In this document: one piece after another, positions 15,214 to 23,970 of the stretch
How the letters are laid out: the number at the start of each line of letters is the position of its first letter
How positions within the stretch are numbered: position 1 is the stretch's first letter
Assembly (NCBI RefSeq): GCF_052072235.1
Contig: NZ_CM125436.1
Location: 5,450,001-5,514,000 of the forward strand
Source: Brevibacillus_D fluminis_A
GTDB taxonomy: Bacteria; Bacillota; Bacilli; Brevibacillales; Brevibacillaceae
DNA length: 64,000 bases
Reading direction: 5' to 3'
Notes under the pieces: generated by a model
The model's database searches: none
Seen by the model: only the letters and a program-made list of their open reading frames with translations
Told to the model about the DNA's origin: nothing
Made by a program: the position numbers and the translations under genes

Positions 15214-16932
15214 TTATGCCTGGCGCATCGCAGTCAGTTCGTATCCGTAATCGTCCGTTACCCGAACGCCGTACGTCCGCTCCGCTTCCTCGCGCGTAAT
15301 GTAGCCGTTTTTCACATCATCCGCCACGCGCTGCGGTTCGCGTTGCAGCGGGTCGCCGTAGCCGCCGCCAGAGCCGGTGATGAATCGGGCGATATCGCCT
15401 TTTTTCAAAGTGATGCCGCCGACTTTTCCTGTCGGCTCGTGCCATACGCCATCCTTGAACAGCTGAATCGCGTTGCGCGTGCCGCTGTGCCCGCCATTTG
15501 CCCCCCACGGGACGAACTGGTGGCGGCCAAAGGAGGCGCTCACCTGCACCTCGTCGCCGACGACGCGGTAATCGCGGATCAAGCCGCTTCCGCCACGGCG
15601 TTCACCTGCACCGCCACCGTCCGTATTCAAGGCGAACTGGTCGACGATGATGCCGTAGCGGGCTTCCGCCACCTCGATCGGGATCACATACGTTTCCCCG
15701 TCACCGATGCAAAACTGGCCGGATTGCCCGTCTTGCGCCATGCCGGCTCCCCATCCGCCCGCGCTCGGCTCAACCAGGAGGAACAGCTCGTCGGTCTCCG
15801 GATGGTTCCCGCTGATGATCAGCGAGCAGACGCTGAGAAAATGGCCTGCCGTCAGCTTGTCCGCCGCAATCGGCATCAACGCTTTCCAGATCAGCTCGCT
15901 GACGTACTCATTGCTTTCCCAATAGATCGAGACGGGCGCTGGCCGCTCGGCGGTGAAAATCGTCTTGCGGTCGGTCAGCACGCGGATCGGCCGGAACGCC
16001 CCGTCGTTGATCGATTGGGCCGGATTGGTGACGGCGACGAAAACCGTCCGGATCGCCGAGACCAGTCCGGTATACGTGCTGTTGATCGGCCCTTGCACCT
16101 GCGGCGGATTGCCACGGAAGTCGCAGATGAATTCATCGTCCGTAATCTCCACTTTGACATGTACCCGAAGCGGTCCGCTGCCCATCCCGTCATCATCGAT
16201 CCAGTCTTCCGCTTCATAGACGCCGTTTGGCATTTTGCGCAGAGCGGCGCGGGCGATTTCCTCCCCTTGGTCAAGCAGGCGGTTCATACTGTCCAGCACG
16301 GTTTGCGCGCCATATTTGTGGCAAATTTCCTTGATCCGCTTTTCCCCGGTGCGCAGTGCCGACACCTGTGCCCACATATCGCCGATGGACAAATCCGGCG
16401 TCCGCACGTTCACCTCGATGATGTCGACCAGCGCCTGGTTCAGCACGCCGCGATCAAACAGCTTGATGCAAGGCAGCTGCAGCCCTTCCTGATAAATCTC
16501 CGTCGCAAGCGGGGTCCAGCTGCCCGGCGCCATGCCGCCGATCTCGGTCCAGTGCGCTTTGTTCGCCGAGAAGGCAACCAGTTGGCCTTCGTAAAAAATC
16601 GGCATCACCAGCGCGACGTCGCTCAAATGAGAGCCGCCGCCGCTGTACGGCGTATTCGTCATGATCAAATCGCCGGGATGCAGGTTATCCCGGAACTTTT
16701 CCAGCGTATCCTTCACCGCGAACGTCAGGTTGCCCAAAAAGCCGGTGATGCCGTTTCCCTGCGTCAGCAGATCGCCTTGCGCATTGGTCAGCCCGGTCGC
16801 GTAATCAAGCACCTCATAAATGATCGGGCTTTTGCTCGTGCGCTGCAGTGCGTAAAACATTTCATCGCTGATCGCGATCAGCTTGTCTTTGACAATTTCC
16901 AGTGTAAACAGGTCTGTGACCGTACGCGTCAT
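15214..16932 (-). CDS. hyuB: Hydantoinase B / oxoprolinase family protein (HyuB)
   Basis: A 572-residue Hydantoinase_B (PF02538) protein, the partner of HyuA in ATP-dependent N-methylhydantoinase, acetophenone carboxylase and 5-oxoprolinase-type enzymes. Family blocks seen: GDLIMTNTPYSGGGSHLSDV, HWTEIGG, the N-terminal EIVKDKLIAISDEMFYALQRTSKSPII, DGGGAGERRGGSGLIRDYRV and the glycine-rich end GSGGGYGDP. It begins two bases after hyuA and is the last gene of the operon, just before a strong terminator. The substrate cannot be read from sequence; ATP-driven opening of a cyclic amide, or carboxylation, is known for the family. Confidence 0.9.
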   Translation of the reverse strand: MTRTVTDLFTLEIVKDKLIAISDEMFYALQRTSKSPIIYEVLDYATGLTNAQGDLLTQGNGITGFLGNLTFAVKDTLEKFRDNLHPGDLIMTNTPYSGGGSHLSDVALVMPIFYEGQLVAFSANKAHWTEIGGMAPGSWTPLATEIYQEGLQLPCIKLFDRGVLNQALVDIIEVNVRTPDLSIGDMWAQVSALRTGEKRIKEICHKYGAQTVLDSMNRLLDQGEEIARAALRKMPNGVYEAEDWIDDDGMGSGPLRVHVKVEITDDEFICDFRGNPPQVQGPINSTYTGLVSAIRTVFVAVTNPAQSINDGAFRPIRVLTDRKTIFTAERPAPVSIYWESNEYVSELIWKALMPIAADKLTAGHFLSVCSLIISGNHPETDELFLLVEPSAGGWGAGMAQDGQSGQFCIGDGETYVIPIEVAEARYGIIVDQFALNTDGGGAGERRGGSGLIRDYRVVGDEVQVSASFGRHQFVPWGANGGHSGTRNAIQLFKDGVWHEPTGKVGGITLKKGDIARFITGSGGGYGDPLQREPQRVADDVKNGYITREEAERTYGVRVTDDYGYELTAMRQA

Positions 16933-16934
16933 GT

Positions 16935-18983
16935 CTATTCCGCTCCTTCCACAATCAGGTTGCCATACCGATCTACCCAGCAGCGCTGATCCGGGTAAAT
17001 GACAGATGATGAGGAAGGCTCCTCGACGATCGCCGGACCGGCAAAACGCTCGCCCGCTGCCAGCAGGTCACGCTGATACACCGGAATTTGCTGCCAGCCG
17101 AACTCGTCCAAATGAACGCGTCTGTTCTCGACAATCGCCTGCTCGACTGTACCGCCGCCTGTCCATTCGGCGATCTGCGGTTTTTCCAGACGGCCGAAAC
17201 CGGTCATGTGCAGATTGACGATTTCCATCTCGGAATCCGGCAAACGGTAGGAATAGTGCTGCTCATGCAGCAAGTGGAAACGTTCGCGCAGCTGACTCAG
17301 CAGCTCGTCCCAATCAGCGTTTTCCGGTACGGAAACCTTGACGGTATGCTCCTGGCCGGAATAACGCATGTCGACATACAGCGAGAGCGCGATTTGCTCA
17401 TCCGCTATGCCTTGCTCGGTAAAAGTTGCATGCGCTTCCTGCTTCATTTGCGCCCATTCGGCATTCCACGCATCCGGGGACAGTTCGCCCAAACGGCAGT
17501 TGTACGTACGCAGCCAGTCTTTGCGCAAATCGGACAGCAGCATGCCCCAGGCGGAAAATACAGCGGATGCGACCGGCACGATGATACGGCTGATTTGCAG
17601 CTCGCGGGCCAGCGCCATCGCGTGCATCGGTCCGCCGCCGCCCATCGCCACCATCGTATACTCGCGCGGGTCATGACCGCGACGGATGGAAATCAGCTTG
17701 AGCGCATTGACCATGTTGGCGTTTGCCTTGCGCACGATGCCGAGCGCCGCCTCTTCGATGCTGGTACCGTACGCGTCTGCAATCGGCTTCACAGCTTGGC
17801 GCGCCGCTTCGATGTCGGCTTTGATTTCGCCCCCGAGGAAATTCGCCGCATTCAGGCGACCGATGACAAGGTTAGCGTCGGTAGTTGTCGCATTGGTGCC
17901 CCCACGGCCGTAGCAAGCCGGTCCCGGCATCGAGCCAGCGCTTTTCGGTCCGACGTGCAGTGCGCCGCCTTCATCGAGCCAGGCGATGGAACCGCCGCCG
18001 TTGCCGATTTCGACGATGTCGACGACCGGCACTTTGATCGGATAGCCTGCGGAGCGGTGGTCCCATTCGATTTTGTAGTCGGTCGTAATCGAGATTTCGC
18101 CCGATTGAATCAGCGAGCATTTCGCCGTCGTGCCGCCGATGTCGAGCGCAATGACATTTTCATAGCCCAGCAGGCTGCCCAATACCGCCGCTCCGTACAT
18201 CCCGGCAACCGGGCCGGATTCGACCAGATTGATCGGCGCTTGCTTGGCATGTGCAAACGTGGTGATCCCGCCGTTTGACTGCATGATCGTTTTGCGTCCG
18301 GTCGCCCCGTTTTCAATCAGATGCTTTTCAAGCTTGTCCAAATAATTGGCGGTGAGCGGCATCACGTAGCTGTTCAAAATCGCCGTATTGGTCCGCTCGT
18401 ACTCGCGCCACTCCTTGGTGATTTCGTGCGAAGCCGTCACGGCCGCTTCCGGCCAGACCTGCTTGATGTAGCTTGCGATCGCTTGCTCATGGATGGGATT
18501 TTTGTACGCATGAATCAGGCAGATCGCAATCGCCGTCACGTTTTGCGCACGAAAATGCGCGATGATCGCATCCAGCTCCGCGATATTCAGCTCTTGCAGC
18601 ACTTCTCCTTTATGGTTCAAACGTTCGTGGACTTCCAGACGCAGATGGCGCGGTACGAATGGCACCGGCTTTTTAAAGGAAAGATTGAACAAGTCCGGGC
18701 GATTGCCACGGCCGATCTCCAGCACGTCGCGGAAGCCTTTGGTCGTAATCAGGCCGGTCACCGCGCCTTTGCGCTCGGTCAACGCGTTGATCACCACGGT
18801 GGAACCGTGTACGAAAAAGTCGATCTCCTCGCCGCTGATGCCCGCCTTTTTGATGACAGTAAGCACACCTTGCTCAAAATGTGGCGGGGTCGTGTCTGAT
18901 TTGACCATGCCGACCTGGCCGGTTTTTTCATCCAGATAGACAAGATCGGTAAACGTTCCGCCAATATCTACTGCTACTCTCAT
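16935..18983 (-). CDS. hyuA: Hydantoinase A / oxoprolinase family protein, full length
   Basis: A 682-residue HyuA-type protein with the actin-like ATPase fold: N-terminal phosphate loop VDIGGTFTDLVYLDEKTG, GSTVVINALTERKGA, second phosphate motif ALDIGGTTAKCSLIQSG, GNGGGSIAWLDEGG, MAMGGGGPMHA-like VAMGGGGPMHAMALAREL, and a C-terminal domain absent from the two shorter homologues in this operon (25619-27175, 28294-29796). With the adjoining HyuB it should form an A/B complex that uses ATP on a cyclic amide or ketone. It starts six bases after a DUF917 gene. Confidence 0.9.
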   Translation of the reverse strand: MRVAVDIGGTFTDLVYLDEKTGQVGMVKSDTTPPHFEQGVLTVIKKAGISGEEIDFFVHGSTVVINALTERKGAVTGLITTKGFRDVLEIGRGNRPDLFNLSFKKPVPFVPRHLRLEVHERLNHKGEVLQELNIAELDAIIAHFRAQNVTAIAICLIHAYKNPIHEQAIASYIKQVWPEAAVTASHEITKEWREYERTNTAILNSYVMPLTANYLDKLEKHLIENGATGRKTIMQSNGGITTFAHAKQAPINLVESGPVAGMYGAAVLGSLLGYENVIALDIGGTTAKCSLIQSGEISITTDYKIEWDHRSAGYPIKVPVVDIVEIGNGGGSIAWLDEGGALHVGPKSAGSMPGPACYGRGGTNATTTDANLVIGRLNAANFLGGEIKADIEAARQAVKPIADAYGTSIEEAALGIVRKANANMVNALKLISIRRGHDPREYTMVAMGGGGPMHAMALARELQISRIIVPVASAVFSAWGMLLSDLRKDWLRTYNCRLGELSPDAWNAEWAQMKQEAHATFTEQGIADEQIALSLYVDMRYSGQEHTVKVSVPENADWDELLSQLRERFHLLHEQHYSYRLPDSEMEIVNLHMTGFGRLEKPQIAEWTGGGTVEQAIVENRRVHLDEFGWQQIPVYQRDLLAAGERFAGPAIVEEPSSSSVIYPDQRCWVDRYGNLIVEGAE

Positions 18984-18989
18984 ATCCGC

Positions 18990-20096
18990 TTACCTCCCCT
19001 TCACGTCTGCGTACGTGTGACGTGGCATCCCGATATATTCCGGACCAAAGATGGACAGGCCGCGGTCGCTTTCCCATGCGGCGGGCGCCGGGAAGGTAAT
19101 GACCGCCACCTCCATGCCTGGCTGGCAATCAGGATTCAGGATCGGCATGCCGGTCTTGCCGTCGACGATCGCAATCAGCTCGGGGATGATGGAGAGCAGC
19201 TTGCCGCCGCGCTTGGCGGTCATATGCTCGTTGCGATACCAGAGCGCAAGCGGTTCCTGGTCAGCTACCCCAGCTTGCGGATCGATCAGCACGTTCCCTT
19301 CGGTAAAGCCTTTCACGTCCTGCCAATCCGCTTCACGGACGATCCCTTTCATCAAAAGCTGTCCGCCGCCAGCTGCGACGATCGCTTCGATCGGGTCGCG
19401 CCCTTCTTCATTGGCGAGGCGCATCGCGCGTCCGACCCGTTCAGCTTGGGTTAGCGTGCCTTTGATGACCGATTGCTTCAATCGTTTTCCATCGACTGGA
19501 TGATCGCAGACACCTGCGAGATTGCCGCACTGGATGGCGAATCCGCGCGCGATCATTTCGGCGTGCGAGTGATCCACGACATTGGTGACGATCATCGTAT
19601 CGCCATAGCGGTTGGACAAGGCGAATGGCGCAATCGATACGCCGAACACATTGAACGTCGTATGCGCCAGATCAGGCACGGCGCGACCGGCCGGATCGGC
19701 ATCCACCAGCGGAATGCCGATGCTTGCCGCCGTTTCCATCGCGCAAGCCGTATTGCCTCCCAGCTCTGTCGCCATCACGGCCTGGATCGGTTTGCCGAGG
19801 TATTTTTCCAAGGCCCGATAAGCCAATGTCGGCACTTCCTCCGGCATGACCGGCAAATGGGCGAAGCGCTTGACGATCTCCTCCGCCCGCGGCGATACCG
19901 AGCCGACGTAATACGGCGACGCGACCATCCAGTCGTCGCCGACCTCATCGAGCGAAACAAGCTCGACTTTTTTCCCTTGCGCGTACATGTTGCGGACAAC
20001 TTCAAGCGCTTCCGTCAGGCTTCCGCCTCCGCCTGTACCGTAAATGCACGCGCCGTGCAGCATATCTTCCAACTCTTGCAGAGTGATTGTTCTCAT
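18990..20096 (-). CDS. DUF917 / S-methyl-thiohydantoin desulfurase-like, copy 1
   Basis: A 368-residue DUF917 protein (PF06032, now linked to S-methyl-thiohydantoin desulfurase). Characteristic blocks: the glycine string IYGTGGGGSLTEAL near the N-terminus, ATELGGNTACAMETAASIGIPLVDADPAGRAVPDLAHTT, and the C-terminal IFGPEYIGMP. It is the most divergent of three copies; the other two read GxGGGGDP and DxxGRxFPE at the same places. It lies between the transporter genes and hyuA-hyuB. Known association: DUF917 and HyuA genes often occur together. What it does here is inferred only from that pairing. Confidence 0.85.
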   Translation of the reverse strand: MRTITLQELEDMLHGACIYGTGGGGSLTEALEVVRNMYAQGKKVELVSLDEVGDDWMVASPYYVGSVSPRAEEIVKRFAHLPVMPEEVPTLAYRALEKYLGKPIQAVMATELGGNTACAMETAASIGIPLVDADPAGRAVPDLAHTTFNVFGVSIAPFALSNRYGDTMIVTNVVDHSHAEMIARGFAIQCGNLAGVCDHPVDGKRLKQSVIKGTLTQAERVGRAMRLANEEGRDPIEAIVAAGGGQLLMKGIVREADWQDVKGFTEGNVLIDPQAGVADQEPLALWYRNEHMTAKRGGKLLSIIPELIAIVDGKTGMPILNPDCQPGMEVAVITFPAPAAWESDRGLSIFGPEYIGMPRHTYADVKGR

Positions 20097-20114
20097 CGTT
20101 ATGTGGTCCCCCTT

Positions 20115-21080
20115 TTATCCGCAGGCGACCTGACAGCGAACCCAATGTCCCGGCTTCACTTCCAGCAGCTGCTGCGGTGTCGTTTGACAAGTGTCCATCC
20201 TCTGTGGACAACGCGTAGCAAAACGGCAGCCTGCTGGCGGATTCACCGCCTTGGGCATCTCCCCTTCGAAAAAGGAGAGCGCAAACTCGGTTTCATCAAT
20301 GCTCGGCAGCGACTGTAGCAGCAGCTGCGTATAAGGGTGCAGCGGATTTTTGAAAATCGATGCCGCATCGCCCATTTCGACGATTTGCCCCAGATACATA
20401 ACGGCCATCCGGGTGCACATGTGTTTAATCACGCTTAAATCATGGGACACAAGCAAATACGTCAGGTTTTTTTGCTCCTGCAAGTCTTTCAGCAGATTGA
20501 GAATCTGCGCCTGCACGGACATGTCGAGCGCCGATGTCGGCTCATCGAGAATGACCATCCGCGGATCAAGCGCGATCGCCCGCGCGATGCCGACACGCTG
20601 CCGCTGCCCGCCGCTCAGCTGGTGCGGGAACCGTTTGGCAAAATCGCCCGGCAACCCCACCTGCTCAAGCAGTTCGCGGGCCTTCGCCTCGCGCTCCGTC
20701 TTTGTCAGCTTGGTATGAGTGACGAGCGGCTCCTCTATGATGGCGCCGATCTTCATCTTCGGGTTGATCGACCAGAACGGGTCCTGGAACACCATCTGGA
20801 TATGCTTGCTGTTTTCACGAGCTTCCCGCTTGCCCATCGCAAACAGGTCCTGCCCTTCAAAGCGAACCGTCCCTGCGGTTGGGCGGTACAACTGCAGCAG
20901 CGTGCGGGACAAGGTGCTCTTGCCGCAGCCCGACTCGCCGACCAGCCCGAAGCATTCGCCGGGTTGCAGCGAGAAACTGACATCATCGACGGCATGCACC
21001 GTCTGCTTGTCGCCCAGCCAGCCTGTGCGAACGGTAAAAAACTTGCTCAGTTGCTCCACTTCCAAAATCGGTGTCGTCAT
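20115..21080 (-). CDS. Opp/Dpp-type ABC importer ATPase (OppF-like)
   Basis: A 321-residue ATPase of an oligopeptide/dipeptide importer. Walker A GLVGESGCGKSTLSR (about 44-58), Q-loop MVFQDPFWSINPKM, signature LSGGQRQRVGIARA, Walker B MVILDEPTSALD and the C-terminal oligo_HPY segment with CRFATRCPQRMDTC, which in several family members holds an iron-sulfur cluster. I start it at MTTPILEVEQLSKFF behind AAAGGAA, not 24 codons upstream inside the preceding gene. It works with the ATPase, two permeases and lipoprotein encoded immediately upstream. Confidence 0.92.
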   Translation of the reverse strand: MTTPILEVEQLSKFFTVRTGWLGDKQTVHAVDDVSFSLQPGECFGLVGESGCGKSTLSRTLLQLYRPTAGTVRFEGQDLFAMGKREARENSKHIQMVFQDPFWSINPKMKIGAIIEEPLVTHTKLTKTEREAKARELLEQVGLPGDFAKRFPHQLSGGQRQRVGIARAIALDPRMVILDEPTSALDMSVQAQILNLLKDLQEQKNLTYLLVSHDLSVIKHMCTRMAVMYLGQIVEMGDAASIFKNPLHPYTQLLLQSLPSIDETEFALSFFEGEMPKAVNPPAGCRFATRCPQRMDTCQTTPQQLLEVKPGHWVRCQVACG

Positions 21081-21090
21081 CGGTTTCCTT

Positions 21091-22068
21091 TCACCTCGCC
21101 TCTTCCAGCGGTTCAAAACAAGCTGCTTCATGCCAATCGCCGACGGCTGCAAGCGGCGGCACCGCTTGACGGCATTGGTCGGTCACGCGCGGGCAACGGT
21201 TGGCAAAGCGGCACCCGCCCCCTACTTCCGCCGGGCTCAGCACCCGTCCGCCGATTACCGGCAGTCGGTCGCGTTCTTCACTGATGCGCGGAATCGCGTC
21301 CAGCAGCATGCGCGTGTACGGATGACGCGGCGAGCGGAATACGTCCTGCGTCCGACCCGTCTCCACGATCCGGCCCGCATACATCACGGCGATCCGATCT
21401 GCCATCTTGGCGACGACGCCCAGATTGTGCGTGATGAACAGCACGGATGTGCCTTTTTCTTTTTTCAACTTATCGATCAAAAACAAAATCTGCGATTGAA
21501 TCGTTACGTCCAAAGCGGTCGTCGGCTCGTCGGCGATCAGCAGCTTCGGCTCGCACACCATCGCCATCGCGATCATGACGCGCTGCCGTTGCCCGCCGCT
21601 CAGCTCATGCGGATAGCGGTTCAGCATCCGGGCCGGATCGGGCAGCCCGACGAATTTCAGCGCCTGAATCGCGCGTTCGCGTGCTTCTTTCGCCGAAACG
21701 CCGGTATGCGTGCGGATCACATCGATAATCGGGGCGCCGATACGGAACACCGGGTTGAGCGAACTCATCGGGTCCTGGAAAATCATCGTGATCTCTTTTC
21801 CGCGAAGGTGGTCAAGCTGCTTGCGCGAGCATGTCAACAGATCGATCCCTTCGAACGTGATGCTGCCGCTGCCGATGTACGCCTTTTGCGTCGGAAACAG
21901 CTGCATGATCGACGAGGCCGTCATCGATTTGCCCGAGCCGGTCTCCCCGACCAGCGCAACCAACTCGCCCTCATGAAGCGTCAGATGCTCCAAGTCCAGA
22001 GCCGTGATCTCCTGGGTGTGCGTCTTGATGCGCACCTGGACGTCTTTCATGTTCAGCAATTGCTTCAT
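21091..22068 (-). CDS. Opp/Dpp-type ABC importer ATPase (OppD-like)
   Basis: A 325-residue partner ATPase of the importer. Walker A ALVGETGSGKSMTASS, Q-loop MIFQDPMSSLNPVFRIG, signature LSGGQRQRVMIAMA, Walker B LLIADEPTTALDV, H-loop LFITHNLG, and a C-terminal CRFANRCPRVTDQC Cys cluster like that of its neighbour. The start MKQLLNMKDVQV is placed behind GGGGAGGACGA. The next ATPase gene starts 10 bases downstream and the permease gene ends 16 bases upstream. The complex acts at the inner face of the membrane. Confidence 0.92.
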   Translation of the reverse strand: MKQLLNMKDVQVRIKTHTQEITALDLEHLTLHEGELVALVGETGSGKSMTASSIMQLFPTQKAYIGSGSITFEGIDLLTCSRKQLDHLRGKEITMIFQDPMSSLNPVFRIGAPIIDVIRTHTGVSAKEARERAIQALKFVGLPDPARMLNRYPHELSGGQRQRVMIAMAMVCEPKLLIADEPTTALDVTIQSQILFLIDKLKKEKGTSVLFITHNLGVVAKMADRIAVMYAGRIVETGRTQDVFRSPRHPYTRMLLDAIPRISEERDRLPVIGGRVLSPAEVGGGCRFANRCPRVTDQCRQAVPPLAAVGDWHEAACFEPLEEAR

Positions 22069-22084
22069 TTCGTCCTCCCCCTCC

Positions 22085-22918
22085 TCACTGGTCTCTGGTT
22101 TTCGGATCGAGATAATCCCGCAATCCGTCACCCAAAAAGTTAAATGCCATGACCGTCACCAAAATGAACAAGCCCGGGAAGGTGACATACCACCAGCTGG
22201 TCAGGAAAAAGTTGCGCCCGGTGCTGATCATCAATCCCCATTCCGGTGTTGGCGCCTGCGCACCAAGGCCCAAAAAGCTGAGCGAGGCAGCGGTCAAAAT
22301 GATGGCGCCAAAATCCATCGATGCCTGCACGATAATCGGCGACAGGCTGTTCGGCAGCACGTGGCGCAAAATGATGCGCACAGGCGACACGCCCATCGAT
22401 TTCGCCGCTTCGACGAACCCGCGCTCCTTCACCGAGATCGCCTGGCTGCGAATCAGACGCGTATACCATGGCCACCACGACAGCGCGATGGCGATCATCA
22501 TGTTCGAGATGGATGGCCCGAGCAGCGCCACAATCGCAATCGCCAGCAAAAGCGACGGGAAGCTGAGAAAAATATCGCAGACACGCATGATGACCTCGTC
22601 GACCCAGCGCCCGAAATAACCGGCGATCAGCCCGAGCGGCACACCGATCAGCATGGACAGCGAAATCGCGAGCAGCCCGATCTCAAATGAAATCCGCGTG
22701 CCGTACATGACGCGTGAAAAAATGTCCCGGCCCATCTCATCGGTTCCGAAGAAATGGTCCCCCGATGGCGCGAGCAGCTTTTGCTCAAGATGGACTTCCT
22801 GTTGAATATCTTGCGGATACGGCAGCAGGAGCGGACCGATGAGCGCGACAACCAGCAGGATCGCAATGATCACGACGCCGGTCAGCGCCAGTTTGTTCGT
22901 TTTCAGAAACGTTATCAT
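22085..22918 (-). CDS. Opp/Dpp-type ABC importer permease (OppC-like)
   Basis: A 277-residue inner-membrane permease of the DppC/OppC type: N-terminal helix (LALTGVVIIAILLVVALIG), the periplasm-type segment FGTDEMGRDIFSRVMYGTRISF, five further helices, and the ATPase-contacting EAA loop EAAKSMGVSPVRIILRHVLPN. The C-terminal NFLGDGLRDYLDPKTRDQ is a family hallmark. It forms the translocation channel with the permease gene 12 bases upstream. Substrate specificity is set mainly by the lipoprotein at 23971-25590. Confidence 0.93.
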   Translation of the reverse strand: MITFLKTNKLALTGVVIIAILLVVALIGPLLLPYPQDIQQEVHLEQKLLAPSGDHFFGTDEMGRDIFSRVMYGTRISFEIGLLAISLSMLIGVPLGLIAGYFGRWVDEVIMRVCDIFLSFPSLLLAIAIVALLGPSISNMMIAIALSWWPWYTRLIRSQAISVKERGFVEAAKSMGVSPVRIILRHVLPNSLSPIIVQASMDFGAIILTAASLSFLGLGAQAPTPEWGLMISTGRNFFLTSWWYVTFPGLFILVTVMAFNFLGDGLRDYLDPKTRDQ

Positions 22919-22930
22919 CCAGATCCCTCC

Positions 22931-23956
22931 TTACGCTGTCTCGCCCAGCTTGATCCGTGGATCGAGCAGAACCAGCAAGATGTCGACGAGCAAATTGACC
23001 AAAATATACGAAATGGTAACGAGCAGCGTAATGCCCATCACCGCCGGATAATCCGATGAAAGGATCGCCTGGGATGCGTACATGCCGAGTCCCGGCCAGC
23101 TGAACACCGCTTCGATTAGAAACGTACTTGTCAGCGCATAGGCAAACGTCAGACCCAAGGACGTGACGGTCGGCGACATCGCATTTTTCAGCGCATAAAG
23201 AAACACGCGTTTCCGGCGCGACACCCCGTAAGCTTGCAGCACGCGCATATATTCCTCTCCCATGACCTCGACCATCGATGAACGAATCATCCGGGTAACA
23301 AGACCAATCGGGTACGCGGCCATCGCAATCGCGGGCAAGATCAAATGAAGCAAGGCGTCGGTGAAAAAGTCCCAATTACCCTGTAGCAAGGAGTCAAGCA
23401 GATACGACCCGGTTTTCTCCTCGATCGGGTACAGCAGCGCCACATCCGTGCTGACGCGTTCGCCAAGCGGCAGCCAGCCCAGCGTTTTGAAGAACACGAG
23501 CTGCAAAATCAAGGCGAGCCAGAACGTCGGAATCGAGACGCCGCCGATGCTGAAGCCGCGGCTCAAATGATCGACCCATGATTCCTTTTTGACGGCGGAA
23601 ATCACTCCGAGCGGAATGCCCACGATAATCGCGATCAGCATCCCGGCAAAAATCAGCTCCAGGCTGGAGGGAAGAAACGTGAGCAGTTCATCCAAAATCG
23701 GCTGGTGCGTGCGGATAGACTTGCCCCAATCCCCCGTCACCAAGCCTTTCATGTACGTTGCGTATTGCACGTAAAGCGGTTGATCCAAACCAAGCTCGAT
23801 TTTCGCCGCCTGGATTTGTTCTGCTGTCGCATGTGCTCCCACCCAGCGTGCAGCCGGCTCTGACGGAATGACGCGAGCGATAAAAAACGTTATCAGGGAC
23901 ACCCCCACCAGGACCAGAAGTCCCAGCAGGAGGCGTCGGATGATGAAGCGAACCAT
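22931..23956 (-). CDS. Opp/Dpp-type ABC importer permease (OppB-like)
   Basis: A 341-residue DppB/OppB-type permease beginning MVRFIIRRLLLGLLVLVGVSLITFF, with the usual DQPLYVQYATYMKGLVTGDWGKS segment after the first helix, six membrane spans and the EAA-type loop YMRVLQAYGVSRRKRVFLYALKNAMSP. The last part, LVNLLVDILLVLLDPRIKLG, is family-typical. It follows the binding-protein gene by 14 bases and precedes the second permease by 12. It is one half of the membrane channel. Confidence 0.93.
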   Translation of the reverse strand: MVRFIIRRLLLGLLVLVGVSLITFFIARVIPSEPAARWVGAHATAEQIQAAKIELGLDQPLYVQYATYMKGLVTGDWGKSIRTHQPILDELLTFLPSSLELIFAGMLIAIIVGIPLGVISAVKKESWVDHLSRGFSIGGVSIPTFWLALILQLVFFKTLGWLPLGERVSTDVALLYPIEEKTGSYLLDSLLQGNWDFFTDALLHLILPAIAMAAYPIGLVTRMIRSSMVEVMGEEYMRVLQAYGVSRRKRVFLYALKNAMSPTVTSLGLTFAYALTSTFLIEAVFSWPGLGMYASQAILSSDYPAVMGITLLVTISYILVNLLVDILLVLLDPRIKLGETA

Positions 23957-23970
23957 CAGCGATCACACCT

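Noticed and set aside
15190..16989. A 599-codon plus-strand open frame
   Set aside because: It is the exact antisense of hyuB, is rich in Arg and His, has no family motif or ribosome site, and results from the GC-skewed codon use of the real gene.
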